64,000 nucleotides of DNA from Streptomyces sp. CoH27 (GCF_020181035.1 NZ_JAIQYY010000006.1:100905-164904); one strand, 5' to 3'; shown: positions 1 to 9,163, counted from the stretch's first letter. Translations and numbers: made by a program. The notes: generated from the letters alone by a model not told the origin.

Positions 1-714
1 GACCATGTCCGGCAGTTCTGACATGGCAAATCGGAACAGCACGAAGGGCCCGTACGTCCCCGGGTGCGGCCCGCTCGCGAACGGGGCCACCTGGAGCGTC
101 ACATGGGGCAGCTTCGCGGCCTCCAGCAATCTGTCGATCTGCGCGCGCATCACCTCCGGGCCACCGACCTGGCGGCGCAGGGCGGTTTCGTCCATCACTG
201 CCCAGAAGCGGGGGGCGTCGGGACGGGTGAGCAACTCCTGGCGTTGCATGCGCAGTGCGACGTGCCGCTCGATGTCGTCCGGGCTGGTCTGGCCGATGGC
301 ACCGGACGTGAGCACACCGCGCGCGTAGTCCTCGGTCTGGAGCAGGCCCGGGACGAAGTGCGGCTCGTACGAGCGGATCAGGCTCGCCGCGCCCTCCAGG
401 CTGACGTACATCGAGAACCAGCCCGGCAGGATGTCGTGGAACCGCTGCCACCAGCCGGGCTTGTTGGCGTCCTCGGCGAGTTGGACGAAGAGGTCGGCCT
501 CGTCGTCGGGAACGCCGTAGGCCTTCAGCAGCAGTTGCAGGTACGGGATCTTGAGGGCGACCTCGGCCGTCTCCATACGGCGGATGGTGGCGGGCGCGAC
601 ACGCAGGACGCGGGCGGCCTCCTCGCGCTTCAGCCCGGCGCGTTCCCGCAGGTCCAACAGGCGCCGGCCGAGGACCACCTGGCCCACCGTCGGCGCGGAC
701 CGCGGCTCGCTCAC
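1..714 (-). CDS. XRE-family regulator with DUF5753 domain, 3' end off the window
   Basis: Reading from a GTG at 714, preceded on the minus strand by GGAGG seven bases upstream, gives an open frame of 238 codons that reaches base 1 without a stop, so the C-terminus is missing. Residues about 10-65 form a helix-turn-helix (LRERAGLKREEAARVL, then APATIRRMETAE). The rest matches the DUF5753 sensor part typical of Streptomyces regulators, including VPGLLQTEDYAR and the QIDRLLEAAK stretch. Such proteins usually work with a DUF397 small protein and a HATPase anti-sigma-like partner in development or antibiotic control (WhiJ/AbaA-type loci). Here the divergent gene from 947 is such a HATPase. Any DUF397 partner would lie beyond the left edge. 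Family identification is firm; target genes are unknown. Confidence 0.9.
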   Translation of the reverse strand, partial: MSEPRSAPTVGQVVLGRRLLDLRERAGLKREEAARVLRVAPATIRRMETAEVALKIPYLQLLLKAYGVPDDEADLFVQLAEDANKPGWWQRFHDILPGWFSMYVSLEGAASLIRSYEPHFVPGLLQTEDYARGVLTSGAIGQTSPDDIERHVALRMQRQELLTRPDAPRFWAVMDETALRRQVGGPEVMRAQIDRLLEAAKLPHVTLQVAPFASGPHPGTYGPFVLFRFAMSELPDMV

Positions 715-946
715 GCTGACACCTCCACCGAAAGCCTCACTCCACCGAGAGCCGCACAGCCATGTTTCCCGACAGTCCTGCGGCGCCGTTCGAAGATTCA
801 TTCGAAGACCGGGCGGGCCTTCGATGACCCCAATTGGCGCCGCTCGACGTGCTGTTGCGAGCAGTGTGCCACGGCCCCTGACCAAGTCACACAGCACTCT
901 GCAATTTTCAGAGTGACACTTGCCAAGTGTTCACGGCGGGGAGATA

Positions 947-1546
947 GTGGCAAGCGTGATTCCGTCCGCGCCCTTAGGAACAGACGCCGCCGCAGACCGT
1001 TCCGGTCTCGGTGCCGCGTCGGGAGCAGCCCCTCAACGGGACGCTGCCGAGCGCCGGTTCCGCTTCGAGCTGGCCGCACATCCGGGTTCCGTCGCTCAGG
1101 CGAGACGCCTGGCGCAGGCCCGGCTCACCGGCTGGTCGGTATGCGCGGACACCTGCGAGAGCGCGGCCCTGGTCATATCCGAGCTGGTCACCAACGCGAT
1201 CGTGCACACCGCGAGCAGCCGTGTCGTGTGCGAGCTGCACGATCACGACGACATCGTGCGTATTTCCGTCAGTGACGAGGGCTGTGCTCCCGGCGAACCC
1301 CACCCGTCCCCGCAGCGACCGGACGAGGAGCACGGGAGGGGATTGTTCCTCGTCGACGCGCTGTGCCGGGCCTGGGGTGCCCAGGAACACGGCCCCGGCC
1401 TGCTCGTCTGGGCCGACCTGCCGCGGCAGACCGACGCCGCCCCCGGCATCGCCGACCCGTGCAACGACCTCGGCTGGGGCGCCCGCCCCAAGCCGGACCG
1501 TCCGGCACGACTCCCGCGAGGACGAACCGACGGGGACCGGCCATGA
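947..1546 (+). CDS. HATPase_c_2 anti-sigma-factor-like ATP-binding protein
   Basis: A GHKL ATPase fold of the RsbW/SpoIIAB type, with the N box ELVTNAIVHT, a G1 box VSDEGCAPG and a G2 box GRGLFLVDAL. Streptomyces carries many such orphan proteins, which can act as anti-sigma factors or as partners of XRE/DUF5753 regulators; here one sits divergently at 714. The start chosen is GTG 947 behind GGGGAG; an in-frame TTG at 920 is possible but has no ribosome site. The last 15 or so codons before the stop at 1546 contain many A-ending codons (gca, cga, gga, cca), whereas the +1-shifted frame shows the G/C-ending third positions normal for this genome. That suggests a frameshift near 1490-1505 and that the true protein continues to 1970. 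Confidence 0.82.
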   Translation: MASVIPSAPLGTDAAADRSGLGAASGAAPQRDAAERRFRFELAAHPGSVAQARRLAQARLTGWSVCADTCESAALVISELVTNAIVHTASSRVVCELHDHDDIVRISVSDEGCAPGEPHPSPQRPDEEHGRGLFLVDALCRAWGAQEHGPGLLVWADLPRQTDAAPGIADPCNDLGWGARPKPDRPARLPRGRTDGDRP

Positions 1547-1970
1547 GGACGCGGAACAGGCCGTCCCGGGCGGGCACGCGGTCGCGCAGCCGCGCGGACG
1601 CGGGACGTACGGCACACACGGGGTTGCGGAGCCGCTCGGGCACGAGGCACACCGCACGCACGGGACCGGGGCGCAACTCGGGCATGACGCACACCCCACA
1701 CACGGGACCGGGGAACAACTCGCCCACGAGGCACACCCCACACACGGAGCGAAGGAGCCTTCGCTGTCCCAGGCGCCCGAGCGGCAGCATCGCCACATGC
1801 CGCCGGAGCAGCGGATGGATCAGGCAGCCGAGCAGTACCGCTACGGGATACCCGAACCGCACCGGCACGGCGGCCTGCCGGAGCCGCACCGACACCGGCC
1901 CCCGGACCGCCCCTGGCACCAGCCGCTGCACCGGGCTCCCGAACAGCACCGCGCCGGGGAACGGCCGTGA
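1500..1970 (+). other. Frameshifted C-terminal extension of the HATPase gene, with 42-nt tandem repeats
   Basis: From about 1500 the reading frame whose codon starts are multiples of 3 (ending TGA 1968-1970) has strongly G/C-rich third positions and no stop, but it has no plausible ATG, GTG or ribosome site near its beginning. It encodes a hydrophilic His/Gly/Pro/Gln-rich segment with about three 14-residue repeats (HEAHRTHGTGAQLG, HDAHPTHGTGEQLA, HEAHPTHGAKEP). Its stop overlaps the next gene's start as GTGA at 1967-1970, which is the usual sign of translational coupling. The simplest reading is that this is the tail of the 947 gene, displaced by one base, either by a real indel, a sequencing error in the C/G runs near 1484-1500, or ribosomal frameshifting. 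Confidence 0.55.
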
Positions 1971-2449
1971 CCGGCGGACCCGACATCACCGGCGCGGACC
2001 AGAACGACACCCATGCGTCCGCCGCCGAGCGTCCGATCGGCCTCGACACCCTCGTCCGGCTGCAGCGCCGGCGGCCTGTCCCGGACGCGCCCCGACGGCT
2101 GCTGCTCCCGGAGGACATGACGGCCCCGCTCGGCTGTGACGCGGTGGCCGTGCCGGACCGGCTCGGCCCGCTCGTCGTACCGCGGTTGCCCCGGCTTGGC
2201 TGTGTGTACACCGACGGCGCGCAGTGGTGGTGGATCGTTCCGGCAGACTCCGACTACGCGCTCCCCTGGCCGTCCCCCGCCCAGTACGCCCCCGGCGCCC
2301 TGGTCACCGGGCCCGCCCGGCTCATCCATCGCCCCGAGGGCACGGTGCCGTACACCCCGCCGATTCCGCTGTACCTGGCCATGTGCCGGGCGCTGGGGAC
2401 GGCGCCGGACTGGTCGCGGGCCCAGCCGCTGCGCTTGCTCCGGCCGTGA
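1967..2449 (+). CDS. Conserved hypothetical protein, 160 aa
   Basis: The start is GTG 1967, overlapping the preceding frame's stop as GTGA, so it is probably translated by coupling. The product is soluble, with no signal peptide or membrane segment. It has a Pro/Leu-rich central block (LLLPEDMTAPLGCDAVAVP), an aromatic patch (QWWWIVP) and a C-terminal part ending LRLLRP. I do not recognise a catalytic motif. Its position behind a HATPase anti-sigma-like gene suggests it belongs to that regulatory unit, but no function is assigned. Third-position G/C bias supports it as a real gene. Confidence 0.65.
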   Translation: MTGGPDITGADQNDTHASAAERPIGLDTLVRLQRRRPVPDAPRRLLLPEDMTAPLGCDAVAVPDRLGPLVVPRLPRLGCVYTDGAQWWWIVPADSDYALPWPSPAQYAPGALVTGPARLIHRPEGTVPYTPPIPLYLAMCRALGTAPDWSRAQPLRLLRP

Positions 2450-2605
2450 CGCCGCGCCCGTTCAGGTCAGCTGCCTTTCAGTCGGCTGATCGGCCGACGG
2501 CCCCTCCCGTACCCCTCGTACGCCCCCCTCGCTCCCCCGCGCGCCCTGCCCGCCGTCGGTCCGCCTGGGGATAGTGGCGGTCGGTGACGCGCCGGGAGGT
2601 GGGCG

Positions 2606-4567
2606 GTGGGGAAGCGGCGGGACGCGGCTGAGCCCGTGGTGTCGGAGTCCGAGCGGCTGCTGTTCGGGGGGCCGCTGCGGTACGACATGGGGTGGAACGA
2701 GCACGCGGACGCCTTCCTGGAGCTGAGCTTCCGCGCGATGGTGGTGCGGCTGCCCGGCATGCTGGCGTCCAGTCTCCGGCTGGCCCTGCAGGCCGACGCC
2801 CGCGCCGCACGGGTCGTCCTCGCGGCCGAGGCCGTCCGCGGCGCCGCCCAGGCGGTGAGCCTGCTGGCCGTGAACAGCGTGCTCCGCGAGCTGCTCGCCG
2901 GCCCCGACGTCGGGCAGCGGCTGCGCTCGGCCGCCCCCGCCCTGCTCACCGTGGCCGCCATGTCCCTGGTGGGCGCCCTGCTGCGGGCCGCCTCCACCTA
3001 CGCCACCGGACGGCTGGAGCCGAAGGTCGAGCGCGTGGCGACCGAGCTGTATCTGGAGCGGGCGGCGAACGTGGAGCTGGCCGCGATCGAGGACCACGCC
3101 TTTCACAAGCTGCTGGACACGGCCAAGTACGGCGCCGAGTCCGCGCGCCGCATGATCTCCTACGGCACCCGGGTGATCAGCGCGCTGATCTCGCTGATCG
3201 CGGCGGCCGGCGTCCTGGCGGTGTTGCATCCGGTGCTGCTGCCGCTGCTGGTCACGATGACTCTGCCCAGCGCCTGGGGCGCGCTGATCAACGCCCGGCG
3301 CCGTTACGAGTCCTTCCACACCTGGGTGCAGCACGCCCGGGCCGGCCGGCTGATCAGCAACCTGCTCACCGAGCCCGACGCCGCCCCGGAGATCCGGGTG
3401 CACGGAGTCGGGCCGTTCCTGCTGCGCCACTTCCGGTCCATGTCGGAGACGGCGGAGGCGGAACAGGCCCGGCTGTCCCGGCTGGCCGCGCGGACCGGCC
3501 TGATCGCGGCGGGCTGGACGGGCCTCGCCACGCTCGCGACCTACGCCACGCTGGGCGCGCTGTTGCTGTCCGGCGCGATGGCCCTGTCGGTGGCCGGTAC
3601 GGCGGTGATCGCGATCCGTACCGGAGCGTCGAGCCTGGACACGCTGGTGCTGGAGATCAATCAGCTGCACGAGGAGGCCCTGTTCGTCGGCGATCTGCAC
3701 CGGCTGTACGCGGAGGCGGCCGAGCGGGCCATCCCGGCGGGCGGCGAAACCCTGCCGGAGGACCCGAAGGAGATCCGGTTCGAGAACGTCACCTTCAGCT
3801 ATCCGGGTGACTCCGCCCGTCCGGGTGACACGGCCCGCCCCGCCCTGGACGACATCACCCTCAGCCTGCCCCTCGGCCGGATCATCGCGCTCGTCGGCGA
3901 GAACGGCTCGGGCAAGACGACGCTGGTCAAGCTGCTCGCGGGCCTGTACGTCCCGGACCGGGGCCGGATCCTGTGGGACGGCGTCGACGCGGCGCGGGCC
4001 GACCGGCGGCTGCTCGCCGAGCGTGTCGCGATGGTGGCGCAGGACTTCAAGCGCTGGCCGTTCACCACCCGGGTGAACGTGGCCGTCGGCCGCTCCTCCG
4101 CGCCCCTGACCGAGGAGGCCGTGGCCGCGGCGGTCGCCGAGGCGGGGGCCGAGGAGGTGGTCGCGGGTCTGCCGCGCGGCCTGGACACCCTGCTCGCCCG
4201 CAACTTCAGCGGCGGGCACGAGCTGTCCGGCGGGCAGTGGCAGCGGCTCGGCATCGCCCGGGCCGCGTACCGGCACGGGCGGCTGCTGATCGTGGACGAA
4301 CCGACGGCGGCGCTGGACGCGCGGGCCGAGCTGGAGGTGTTCGAGAAGATCCGGGCGCTGGCGGGCAGCGGGCAGACGGTCGTGCTGATCACTCACCGGC
4401 TGGCCTCGGTGCGGCACGCCGATCTGGTGCATGTGCTGGAGCGGGGGCGCCTGGTGGAGTCCGGCACCCCGCAGGAGCTGCTGGCCAGGGGCGGTGTCTA
4501 TGCCGAGCTGTACGCGCTCCAGGCGGACCAGTTCACGGCCCGGGTGCCGGCGCCGAAGCCCGCCTGA
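2606..4567 (+). CDS. ABC transporter, fused permease and ATP-binding half-transporter
   Basis: A 653-residue exporter-type half-transporter. The N-terminal half has several hydrophobic helices (about residues 60-360), including LISLIAAAGVLAVLHPVLLPLL. The C-terminal ATPase has Walker A GENGSGKTTL, signature LSGGQWQRLGIARA, Walker B LLIVDEPTAALDA and the switch histidine in LITHRLASV. It would work as a dimer in the cytoplasmic membrane, exporting a lipid, peptide or small molecule; the substrate cannot be read from the sequence. GTG 2606 follows GGGAGGTGGG, which supports the start. It stands alone, convergent with the small gene at 4574 with only 6 bp between them. Confidence 0.92.
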   Translation: MGKRRDAAEPVVSESERLLFGGPLRYDMGWNEHADAFLELSFRAMVVRLPGMLASSLRLALQADARAARVVLAAEAVRGAAQAVSLLAVNSVLRELLAGPDVGQRLRSAAPALLTVAAMSLVGALLRAASTYATGRLEPKVERVATELYLERAANVELAAIEDHAFHKLLDTAKYGAESARRMISYGTRVISALISLIAAAGVLAVLHPVLLPLLVTMTLPSAWGALINARRRYESFHTWVQHARAGRLISNLLTEPDAAPEIRVHGVGPFLLRHFRSMSETAEAEQARLSRLAARTGLIAAGWTGLATLATYATLGALLLSGAMALSVAGTAVIAIRTGASSLDTLVLEINQLHEEALFVGDLHRLYAEAAERAIPAGGETLPEDPKEIRFENVTFSYPGDSARPGDTARPALDDITLSLPLGRIIALVGENGSGKTTLVKLLAGLYVPDRGRILWDGVDAARADRRLLAERVAMVAQDFKRWPFTTRVNVAVGRSSAPLTEEAVAAAVAEAGAEEVVAGLPRGLDTLLARNFSGGHELSGGQWQRLGIARAAYRHGRLLIVDEPTAALDARAELEVFEKIRALAGSGQTVVLITHRLASVRHADLVHVLERGRLVESGTPQELLARGGVYAELYALQADQFTARVPAPKPA

Positions 4568-4573
4568 GCCGGC

Positions 4574-4747
4574 TCACTCGGCGCTGTCGCCGCGCACGAT
4601 CACCAGGAAGGTGTCCGTCGCGAGGTCCATGACGACCTCGGCGGGCAGGCCTTCCAGACGCCGGGCGTGCGCGAACTCCTCAGCGGGCCGGGACCCCCGC
4701 GGACCACCGGCGGGAAAGCGTTCGAGCACCGTTCGCCCGTTCACCAT
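4574..4747 (-). CDS. Small conserved Streptomyces-type protein, 57 aa
   Basis: ATG 4747 follows GGAGGTGCGAG on the minus strand, a strong ribosome site. The product begins MVNGRTVLERFPAGG, has an Arg/Glu-rich middle and ends in a strand-like stretch (VVMDLATDTFLVIV) before a short acidic tail. There is no signal peptide. I recall similar short proteins in Streptomyces but know no function. Third positions are G/C-rich, consistent with coding. It ends 6 bp from the stop of the ABC transporter gene on the other strand. The 175 bp between it and the DUF899 gene stop at 4923 show no further gene. Confidence 0.7.
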   Translation of the reverse strand: MVNGRTVLERFPAGGPRGSRPAEEFAHARRLEGLPAEVVMDLATDTFLVIVRGDSAE

Positions 4748-4922
4748 CTCGCACCTCCAGAAAGCGTCGCTCTGAGAGGAGTTAACGCCCTGGAGAACGG
4801 AATCGCCTCGCCGAGTGACGGGACTGAGACATTACCGACAACCGTTCGGCGCGGACCACGAGAATCCGCTCACTTTGCGACATGAACCGGACACGCCATG
4901 TCTTCAAACGTCACCCGCTGTG

Positions 4923-5573
4923 TCAGCCGTCGTACTCGTCGTGCAGGCGCAGCCGGTCGCTGCCGGCGGGGCTGCGGCCCAGCGCGGTGAGATCGAGCAG
5001 ACCGGCGAGCGTGCAGGCGCCGTCCAGCCCGTCCTCGAAGACCGAGTAGGTGTGGAAGACCCGGTCGTGGTCGCGCAGGAAGCAGCTGATGCCCGGGCGC
5101 TCGGCCAGGCCCTGGTCCGACTCCACGGTGGCCTCGAAGTCGCGGTTGAAGTCGCCGTGGGACGGCAGGTACGAGTACCAGGGCACCGTCCAGCCCATCC
5201 GTGCCTTGAACGGCAGGAACCGGGTGAACGGGGCCCGGGAGACGGAAGCGAACGAGGTGTTCCGGGCGTGCAGATGGGCGAGATGGCCGAGCTGGTCGAG
5301 GAAGGCCGAGCAGCAGGGGCAGCCCGCCTCCCACTCCGGCGCGAACATGAAGTGGTGCACGACGAGCTGGGTCCGCCCCTCGAAGAGGTCGAGGAGTGTG
5401 GCCTTGCCGTCGCCGCCCTCGAAGACGTACTCCGTGTCGACCTCGACCATGGGCAGCCGCCGCCGCTGTGCGCTCAGCTCCGCGCGCGCCCGTCTGACCG
5501 CCTCTTCCTCGCGCTGCAACTCCTCGCGCGCCACGCGCCACTGCTCACGCGAGACGATCTCCGGAAGCGACAT
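4923..5573 (-). CDS. DUF899 family thioredoxin-like protein
   Basis: A 216-residue protein with the DUF899 pattern: an N-terminal helix (SREQWRVAREELQREEEAV), the RLPMVEVDTEYVFEG strand pair, LLDLFEGRTQLVVHHFMF, and a Cys pair in GCPCCSAFLD, placed as in thioredoxin-fold proteins. The family is predicted to be redox-related but has no firmly known reaction. ATG 5573 was chosen because AGGAGG lies 7 bases upstream; an upstream in-frame ATG at 5642 would add 23 basic residues that look like leader DNA. It lies 78 bp from the P450 stop on the same strand, so the two may be co-transcribed. Confidence 0.88.
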   Translation of the reverse strand: MSLPEIVSREQWRVAREELQREEEAVRRARAELSAQRRRLPMVEVDTEYVFEGGDGKATLLDLFEGRTQLVVHHFMFAPEWEAGCPCCSAFLDQLGHLAHLHARNTSFASVSRAPFTRFLPFKARMGWTVPWYSYLPSHGDFNRDFEATVESDQGLAERPGISCFLRDHDRVFHTYSVFEDGLDGACTLAGLLDLTALGRSPAGSDRLRLHDEYDG

Positions 5574-5651
5574 GGGCCCTCCTGTCCGACGGTCGGTTCG
5601 GGAGGGTGACCGTCGCCGGGGGCGGAACTCATCGCTGGGCACGAAGATTTT

Positions 5652-6824
5652 TCAGTACGTCACGGGCAGGGCCCTGAGCCCCCGGGCGCGCATCGACGGA
5701 CGCCAGGACAGTTCGGTGTCGGCCAGGGCGAGTTCGGGGAGGCGTTCCAGCAGGGCGGCCAGGGCGATCTCCGTCTCCGCGCGGGCCAGCGGAGCGCCGA
5801 GGCAGTAGTGGATGCCGTGCCCGAGGGCGAGATGCCCGGCGGCGTCGCGGGAGAGGTCGAGCCGGTCGGGGTCGGGGAAGCGGTCAGGGTCGCGGTTGGC
5901 GGCGGACAGCGACACCCAGACCGTCTCGCCCGCCGGGATGGTCACCCCGGCGATCGTCACGTCCTCGACCGGGAACCGGCGCATGGCCAACAGCATCGGA
6001 CCCTCATGACGGGCGAACTCCTCGACCGCCGCCGGGAGTTGTGCCGGGTCCTTGCGCAGGGCGGCGAGCTGGTCCGGGGCCTGGAGCAGGGCCAGCACGG
6101 AATTGCCGATGAGCTGGACCGTGTTCTCGTACCCGGCGAAGAGGATGAGGAAGGCCAGCGACATCAGCTCCTCCTCACCGAGCCGGTCGCCGTCGTCGCG
6201 TACGGCGATCAGGTCGGAGAGCAGATCGTCGGCCGGCTCTTCGCGTTTGGCGGCGACGAGCCGGGTGAGGAAGCCCAGCATCGATGCCATGGCCTTCTTG
6301 GAGGCGTCCGGGCGGGCCGGGTCGGGGGCCGTGAGACAGTCGGTCCACTGCCGGAAGTCCAGCCGGTCCCCTTCCGGGATGCCGAGCAGGTCGCAGATGA
6401 CGGTGATGGGCAGCGGGGCGGCGTACGACGCGACCAGGTCCGTACTGCCGTGCGGCCCGAGCGCGTCGAGGAGCCGGTCGGCGGTACGGCGGATCGGCGC
6501 GCGGAGCTGCTCGACGCGGCGCGGGGTGAAGGCCCGGCCGACCAGGCGCCGGATGCGGGTGTGGTCGGGCGGGTCCATGTTGAGGAGGTTGGCGTCGAGG
6601 GCGGGCGGCAGCGACAGGCCCTTGTACCTGCCGGTCGCTCCGCTCCGCTTGTCCAGCGACAGCCGCGGGTCGGCGAGCGCGGCCCGGACGTCCTCGTACC
6701 GGGTGACGAGCCAGGCGGGGGTGCCGTCGGGTCCGGCGATGCGCTGCACGGGGGCGGTGTCCCGCAGGCGTCGGTAGACGTCGTAGGGGTGATGGATGAG
6801 GCCGTCCGCGAGTTCCATGCGCAT
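5652..6824 (-). CDS. Cytochrome P450, about 390 aa
   Basis: A soluble bacterial P450 of usual length. Seen motifs: I-helix oxygen-activation stretch AGYENT, the K-helix ExxR within AVEEFARHEG, and the haem loop LALGHGIHYCLG with the ligand cysteine near residue 341 followed by APLARAE. Such enzymes hydroxylate small molecules using ferredoxin and ferredoxin reductase partners, often in specialised metabolism; no ferredoxin gene is next to it, so electrons would come from elsewhere. The substrate is not predictable. Start chosen at ATG 6824 (MRMELADGLIHHPYD), which places the N-terminus as in related P450s; ATG 6818 is equally possible and neither has a strong ribosome site. Confidence 0.9.
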   Translation of the reverse strand: MRMELADGLIHHPYDVYRRLRDTAPVQRIAGPDGTPAWLVTRYEDVRAALADPRLSLDKRSGATGRYKGLSLPPALDANLLNMDPPDHTRIRRLVGRAFTPRRVEQLRAPIRRTADRLLDALGPHGSTDLVASYAAPLPITVICDLLGIPEGDRLDFRQWTDCLTAPDPARPDASKKAMASMLGFLTRLVAAKREEPADDLLSDLIAVRDDGDRLGEEELMSLAFLILFAGYENTVQLIGNSVLALLQAPDQLAALRKDPAQLPAAVEEFARHEGPMLLAMRRFPVEDVTIAGVTIPAGETVWVSLSAANRDPDRFPDPDRLDLSRDAAGHLALGHGIHYCLGAPLARAETEIALAALLERLPELALADTELSWRPSMRARGLRALPVTY

Positions 6825-6957
6825 CAGCCTACGCGGCGTCAGGTCCCGGACACCTGACCTGGCCGGCGTAGGCATGCAATGCTCCAACTGCCATAAGAAT
6901 GAAGAAAGTTCGCGGGAGCGCGGTGACTCGCAGCCGCACAAGCAGCACGCGGGTCCG

Positions 6958-7053
6958 CCGTACGACTGCGCGGGTCAGCCATACGACTGCGCGGGTCAGC
7001 CATACGACTGCGCGGGTCAGCCGTACGACTGCGTGGGTCAGCCGTACGACTGC
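6958..7053. repeat. 21-bp tandem repeat, about 4.5 copies
   Basis: The unit is tacgactgcgcgggtcagcc plus one variable base (a or g), repeated head to tail with few differences; the last copies read gcgtggg and tgcacgg. On the plus strand one frame would encode PYDCAGQ repeats, but no ribosome site or sensible protein context supports translation. The array occupies most of the 233 bp between the P450 start and the FUSC gene stop at 7058, on the transcript-end side of the FUSC gene. Confidence 0.85.
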
Positions 7054-7057
7054 ACGG

Positions 7058-9016
7058 CTACGCGGCGGCGGGCAGCGGGGGTGCCTCGATTCCCTGGAGC
7101 TCCAGCTCGGTCAGGGCCTCCCGCAGTTGGCGGATGTGCCGGGGGGTGAGCCGGCCGGTGTCGTCGAGGTGGACGGCGCAGGCAGTGGTCGTGTCGACAA
7201 GTCGCTCCAGGACGTCCGCGACGGCGTCCGTGCCCGCGGTGTGCCGGGCCAGCGCGGGCAGTTCGGCGGCGGCGAGGGCGATGGCGGTGCGGGCCTCGGC
7301 GAGGGTGCGGTAGGCCTCACGGCGCAGTGCCCAGCGCTCGGCGCGAACGTCGAGGGGCTCACGCCCGGGTCGCTCGTCGGCGGGCTCTCTCTCGGCGCGG
7401 TCATCGACGGACTCTCTCTCGGCGCGGTCATCGACGGACTCGCGCTCGGCGCGGTCACCGGACTCGCCGAGGACGTGCACGAGGTAGGCGTGCGCGGCGC
7501 TCCCGGCTGCGGCGAGCCGGGCCCGTACCCCGCCACCGCGCTCCCCCGGCATCGGCAGATGCCCGACGACCAGCACGAGCGCGCAGGCGAGCAGCGTCTC
7601 GCCGATGCGGCTGACGGAGGTGACGGAGGCCTGCGGTTCACCGCCGACCATGACGAGCGCGAGGACGAGGACGGTGACGACGGCGGTCAGCGCGGCGAAG
7701 TGCCTCGTCGCGACCGGGACGAGCGCCCCGCAGACCGCGACCAGCGCGATCAGCCCCGCCGGGTGCGGCAGCAGCGCGGCGAGCCCGGTGAACACCAGAG
7801 CGCCCAGCACGGTCCCGGCGGCCCGGCACAGCACCCGGGAGGCGAGCGGCCCGAGGTCGGGCTTGACGAGGAAGACGGCGGTGGCGGGCAGCCAGTACCA
7901 GTGCTGATGCTGCCCGTACCAGCGGGCGTGGTGCAGCGCCTGGGCGATGGCGGCGCTGGCCCCGAAGCAGAGGGCGACACGCAGCCCGTACTCGCGCCCG
8001 CCGGTGCCGAACGCGGCCCGGACCACGTCCTTCGGACTCTGCCGGCGAGCGAGCATCCGGTGGTCACGGCTGTCGGCCCGGTCGAAGGCCTCGGCGGCGC
8101 GCAACAGGGCGTCGTCCAGCGCCCGCAGGGCGGGCGCCGAGCGGTGCGGGGCGGGCAGCGGGCCGGTGCCGGTGTTGCCACGGACGGCGGCGGCGAGCCG
8201 CCGGGGGCCCTCCGCCGCCCGCGGAGCGACGGGTTCTGCGGCCCAGTACAGGGCGGTGGCGGCCTCGGCGAGGGGCAGCGCGGCCGCGTACTGGGCGTGC
8301 AGCCGGCGCTCGGCGGCGGAACTGGCGTACCGGCGCAGCCGGGGTCCGGCGAGGGCGTCCTGGGCGTGGTCGAGGGCGGCGGTGAGCGCGGCCCGCCGGG
8401 CGGTGGCGTGGTCACCGCCCACGGCGTCGAGAAGGGCGGCGACGGCGTCGTACACATCGGCGACCGCGTCCCGCTCTCCGTCGAACCGGAAGTCCCCGGC
8501 GAGCGAGCCGGGCGTGGGCAGCGCGAGCCGTAGCAGGATCAGCCACCCGGCGCCGGCGAGAAAGGCGAGCGCCCGCTGCCAGCCGCTGATGGCGGCGGGC
8601 ATCCCGGCGCCGAGGGCCGCGGCGACGAGCAACTGCGTACCGGCGGCGGAGGCGACGGGCCCGACCGCGCTGATGCCGCCGGCGGCCAGCCCCAGCAGGG
8701 TGAGCACCAGGGTGAGCGGTACGGCGGCCAGGCCCTGCCCGGCGTACGTCCCCACGAGCAGCCCGAGGCCACCGGCCAGCGCGGGCACCCCGAGCCGTTT
8801 GACGGAGGCGCGCCGGCTGCCGGGACGGTCGTTGATGCCGGCGAGCATCGCGGCGATGGCGGCGAGCACGCCACTGGGCAGCCGGTCGGCGAGCACCCCG
8901 GCGAGCAGCAGGGGTCCGGCGGCGAGCGCACCCCGGGTCACCGCACTCCAGGGCACGGGACCGCGCTGGGTGCGCAGGGCGTGGGCGAGCCAGAGGGGTG
9001 CGGCGGGCCGGGACAC
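7058..9016 (-). CDS. FUSC family membrane protein
   Basis: A 652-residue integral membrane protein with two hydrophobic blocks, roughly residues 30-165 and 355-475, separated by a long soluble region, as in FUSC-type (fusaric acid resistance/aromatic acid exporter-like) proteins. The C-terminal soluble part contains an Arg/Glu/Asp-rich repeated stretch (about RAERESVDD twice, then diverged copies; DNA about 7345-7470). GTG 9016 has AGGAG upstream. The family is linked to efflux of aromatic acids, but substrate and direction here are unknown. It is transcribed away from the nucleotidyltransferase pseudogene. The 21-bp repeat array lies just past its stop. Confidence 0.85.
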   Translation of the reverse strand: MSRPAAPLWLAHALRTQRGPVPWSAVTRGALAAGPLLLAGVLADRLPSGVLAAIAAMLAGINDRPGSRRASVKRLGVPALAGGLGLLVGTYAGQGLAAVPLTLVLTLLGLAAGGISAVGPVASAAGTQLLVAAALGAGMPAAISGWQRALAFLAGAGWLILLRLALPTPGSLAGDFRFDGERDAVADVYDAVAALLDAVGGDHATARRAALTAALDHAQDALAGPRLRRYASSAAERRLHAQYAAALPLAEAATALYWAAEPVAPRAAEGPRRLAAAVRGNTGTGPLPAPHRSAPALRALDDALLRAAEAFDRADSRDHRMLARRQSPKDVVRAAFGTGGREYGLRVALCFGASAAIAQALHHARWYGQHQHWYWLPATAVFLVKPDLGPLASRVLCRAAGTVLGALVFTGLAALLPHPAGLIALVAVCGALVPVATRHFAALTAVVTVLVLALVMVGGEPQASVTSVSRIGETLLACALVLVVGHLPMPGERGGGVRARLAAAGSAAHAYLVHVLGESGDRAERESVDDRAERESVDDRAEREPADERPGREPLDVRAERWALRREAYRTLAEARTAIALAAAELPALARHTAGTDAVADVLERLVDTTTACAVHLDDTGRLTPRHIRQLREALTELELQGIEAPPLPAAA

Positions 9017-9163
9017 GGGGCTCCTGTTCGTCGTACGAGGGCGGGGTGGGCCTTCGGACGACGGTGGCCGGCGGACCGTGCTTCCACGGTAGGACGCGTG
9101 CGCCGGGCAAACAGGGCGATCACGTTTCGGCGAGGTGAAACGTGCCCCGGGCGGCCGGTTTCT

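Noticed and set aside
64-1275. Long plus-strand frame over the first regulator
   Set aside because: It is antisense to the partial XRE/DUF5753 gene and then runs into the HATPase in another frame; it lacks the codon bias and a ribosome site.
6958-7053. CRISPR-like array
   Set aside because: The 21-bp units are directly adjacent with no unique spacers, and no cas genes are nearby.
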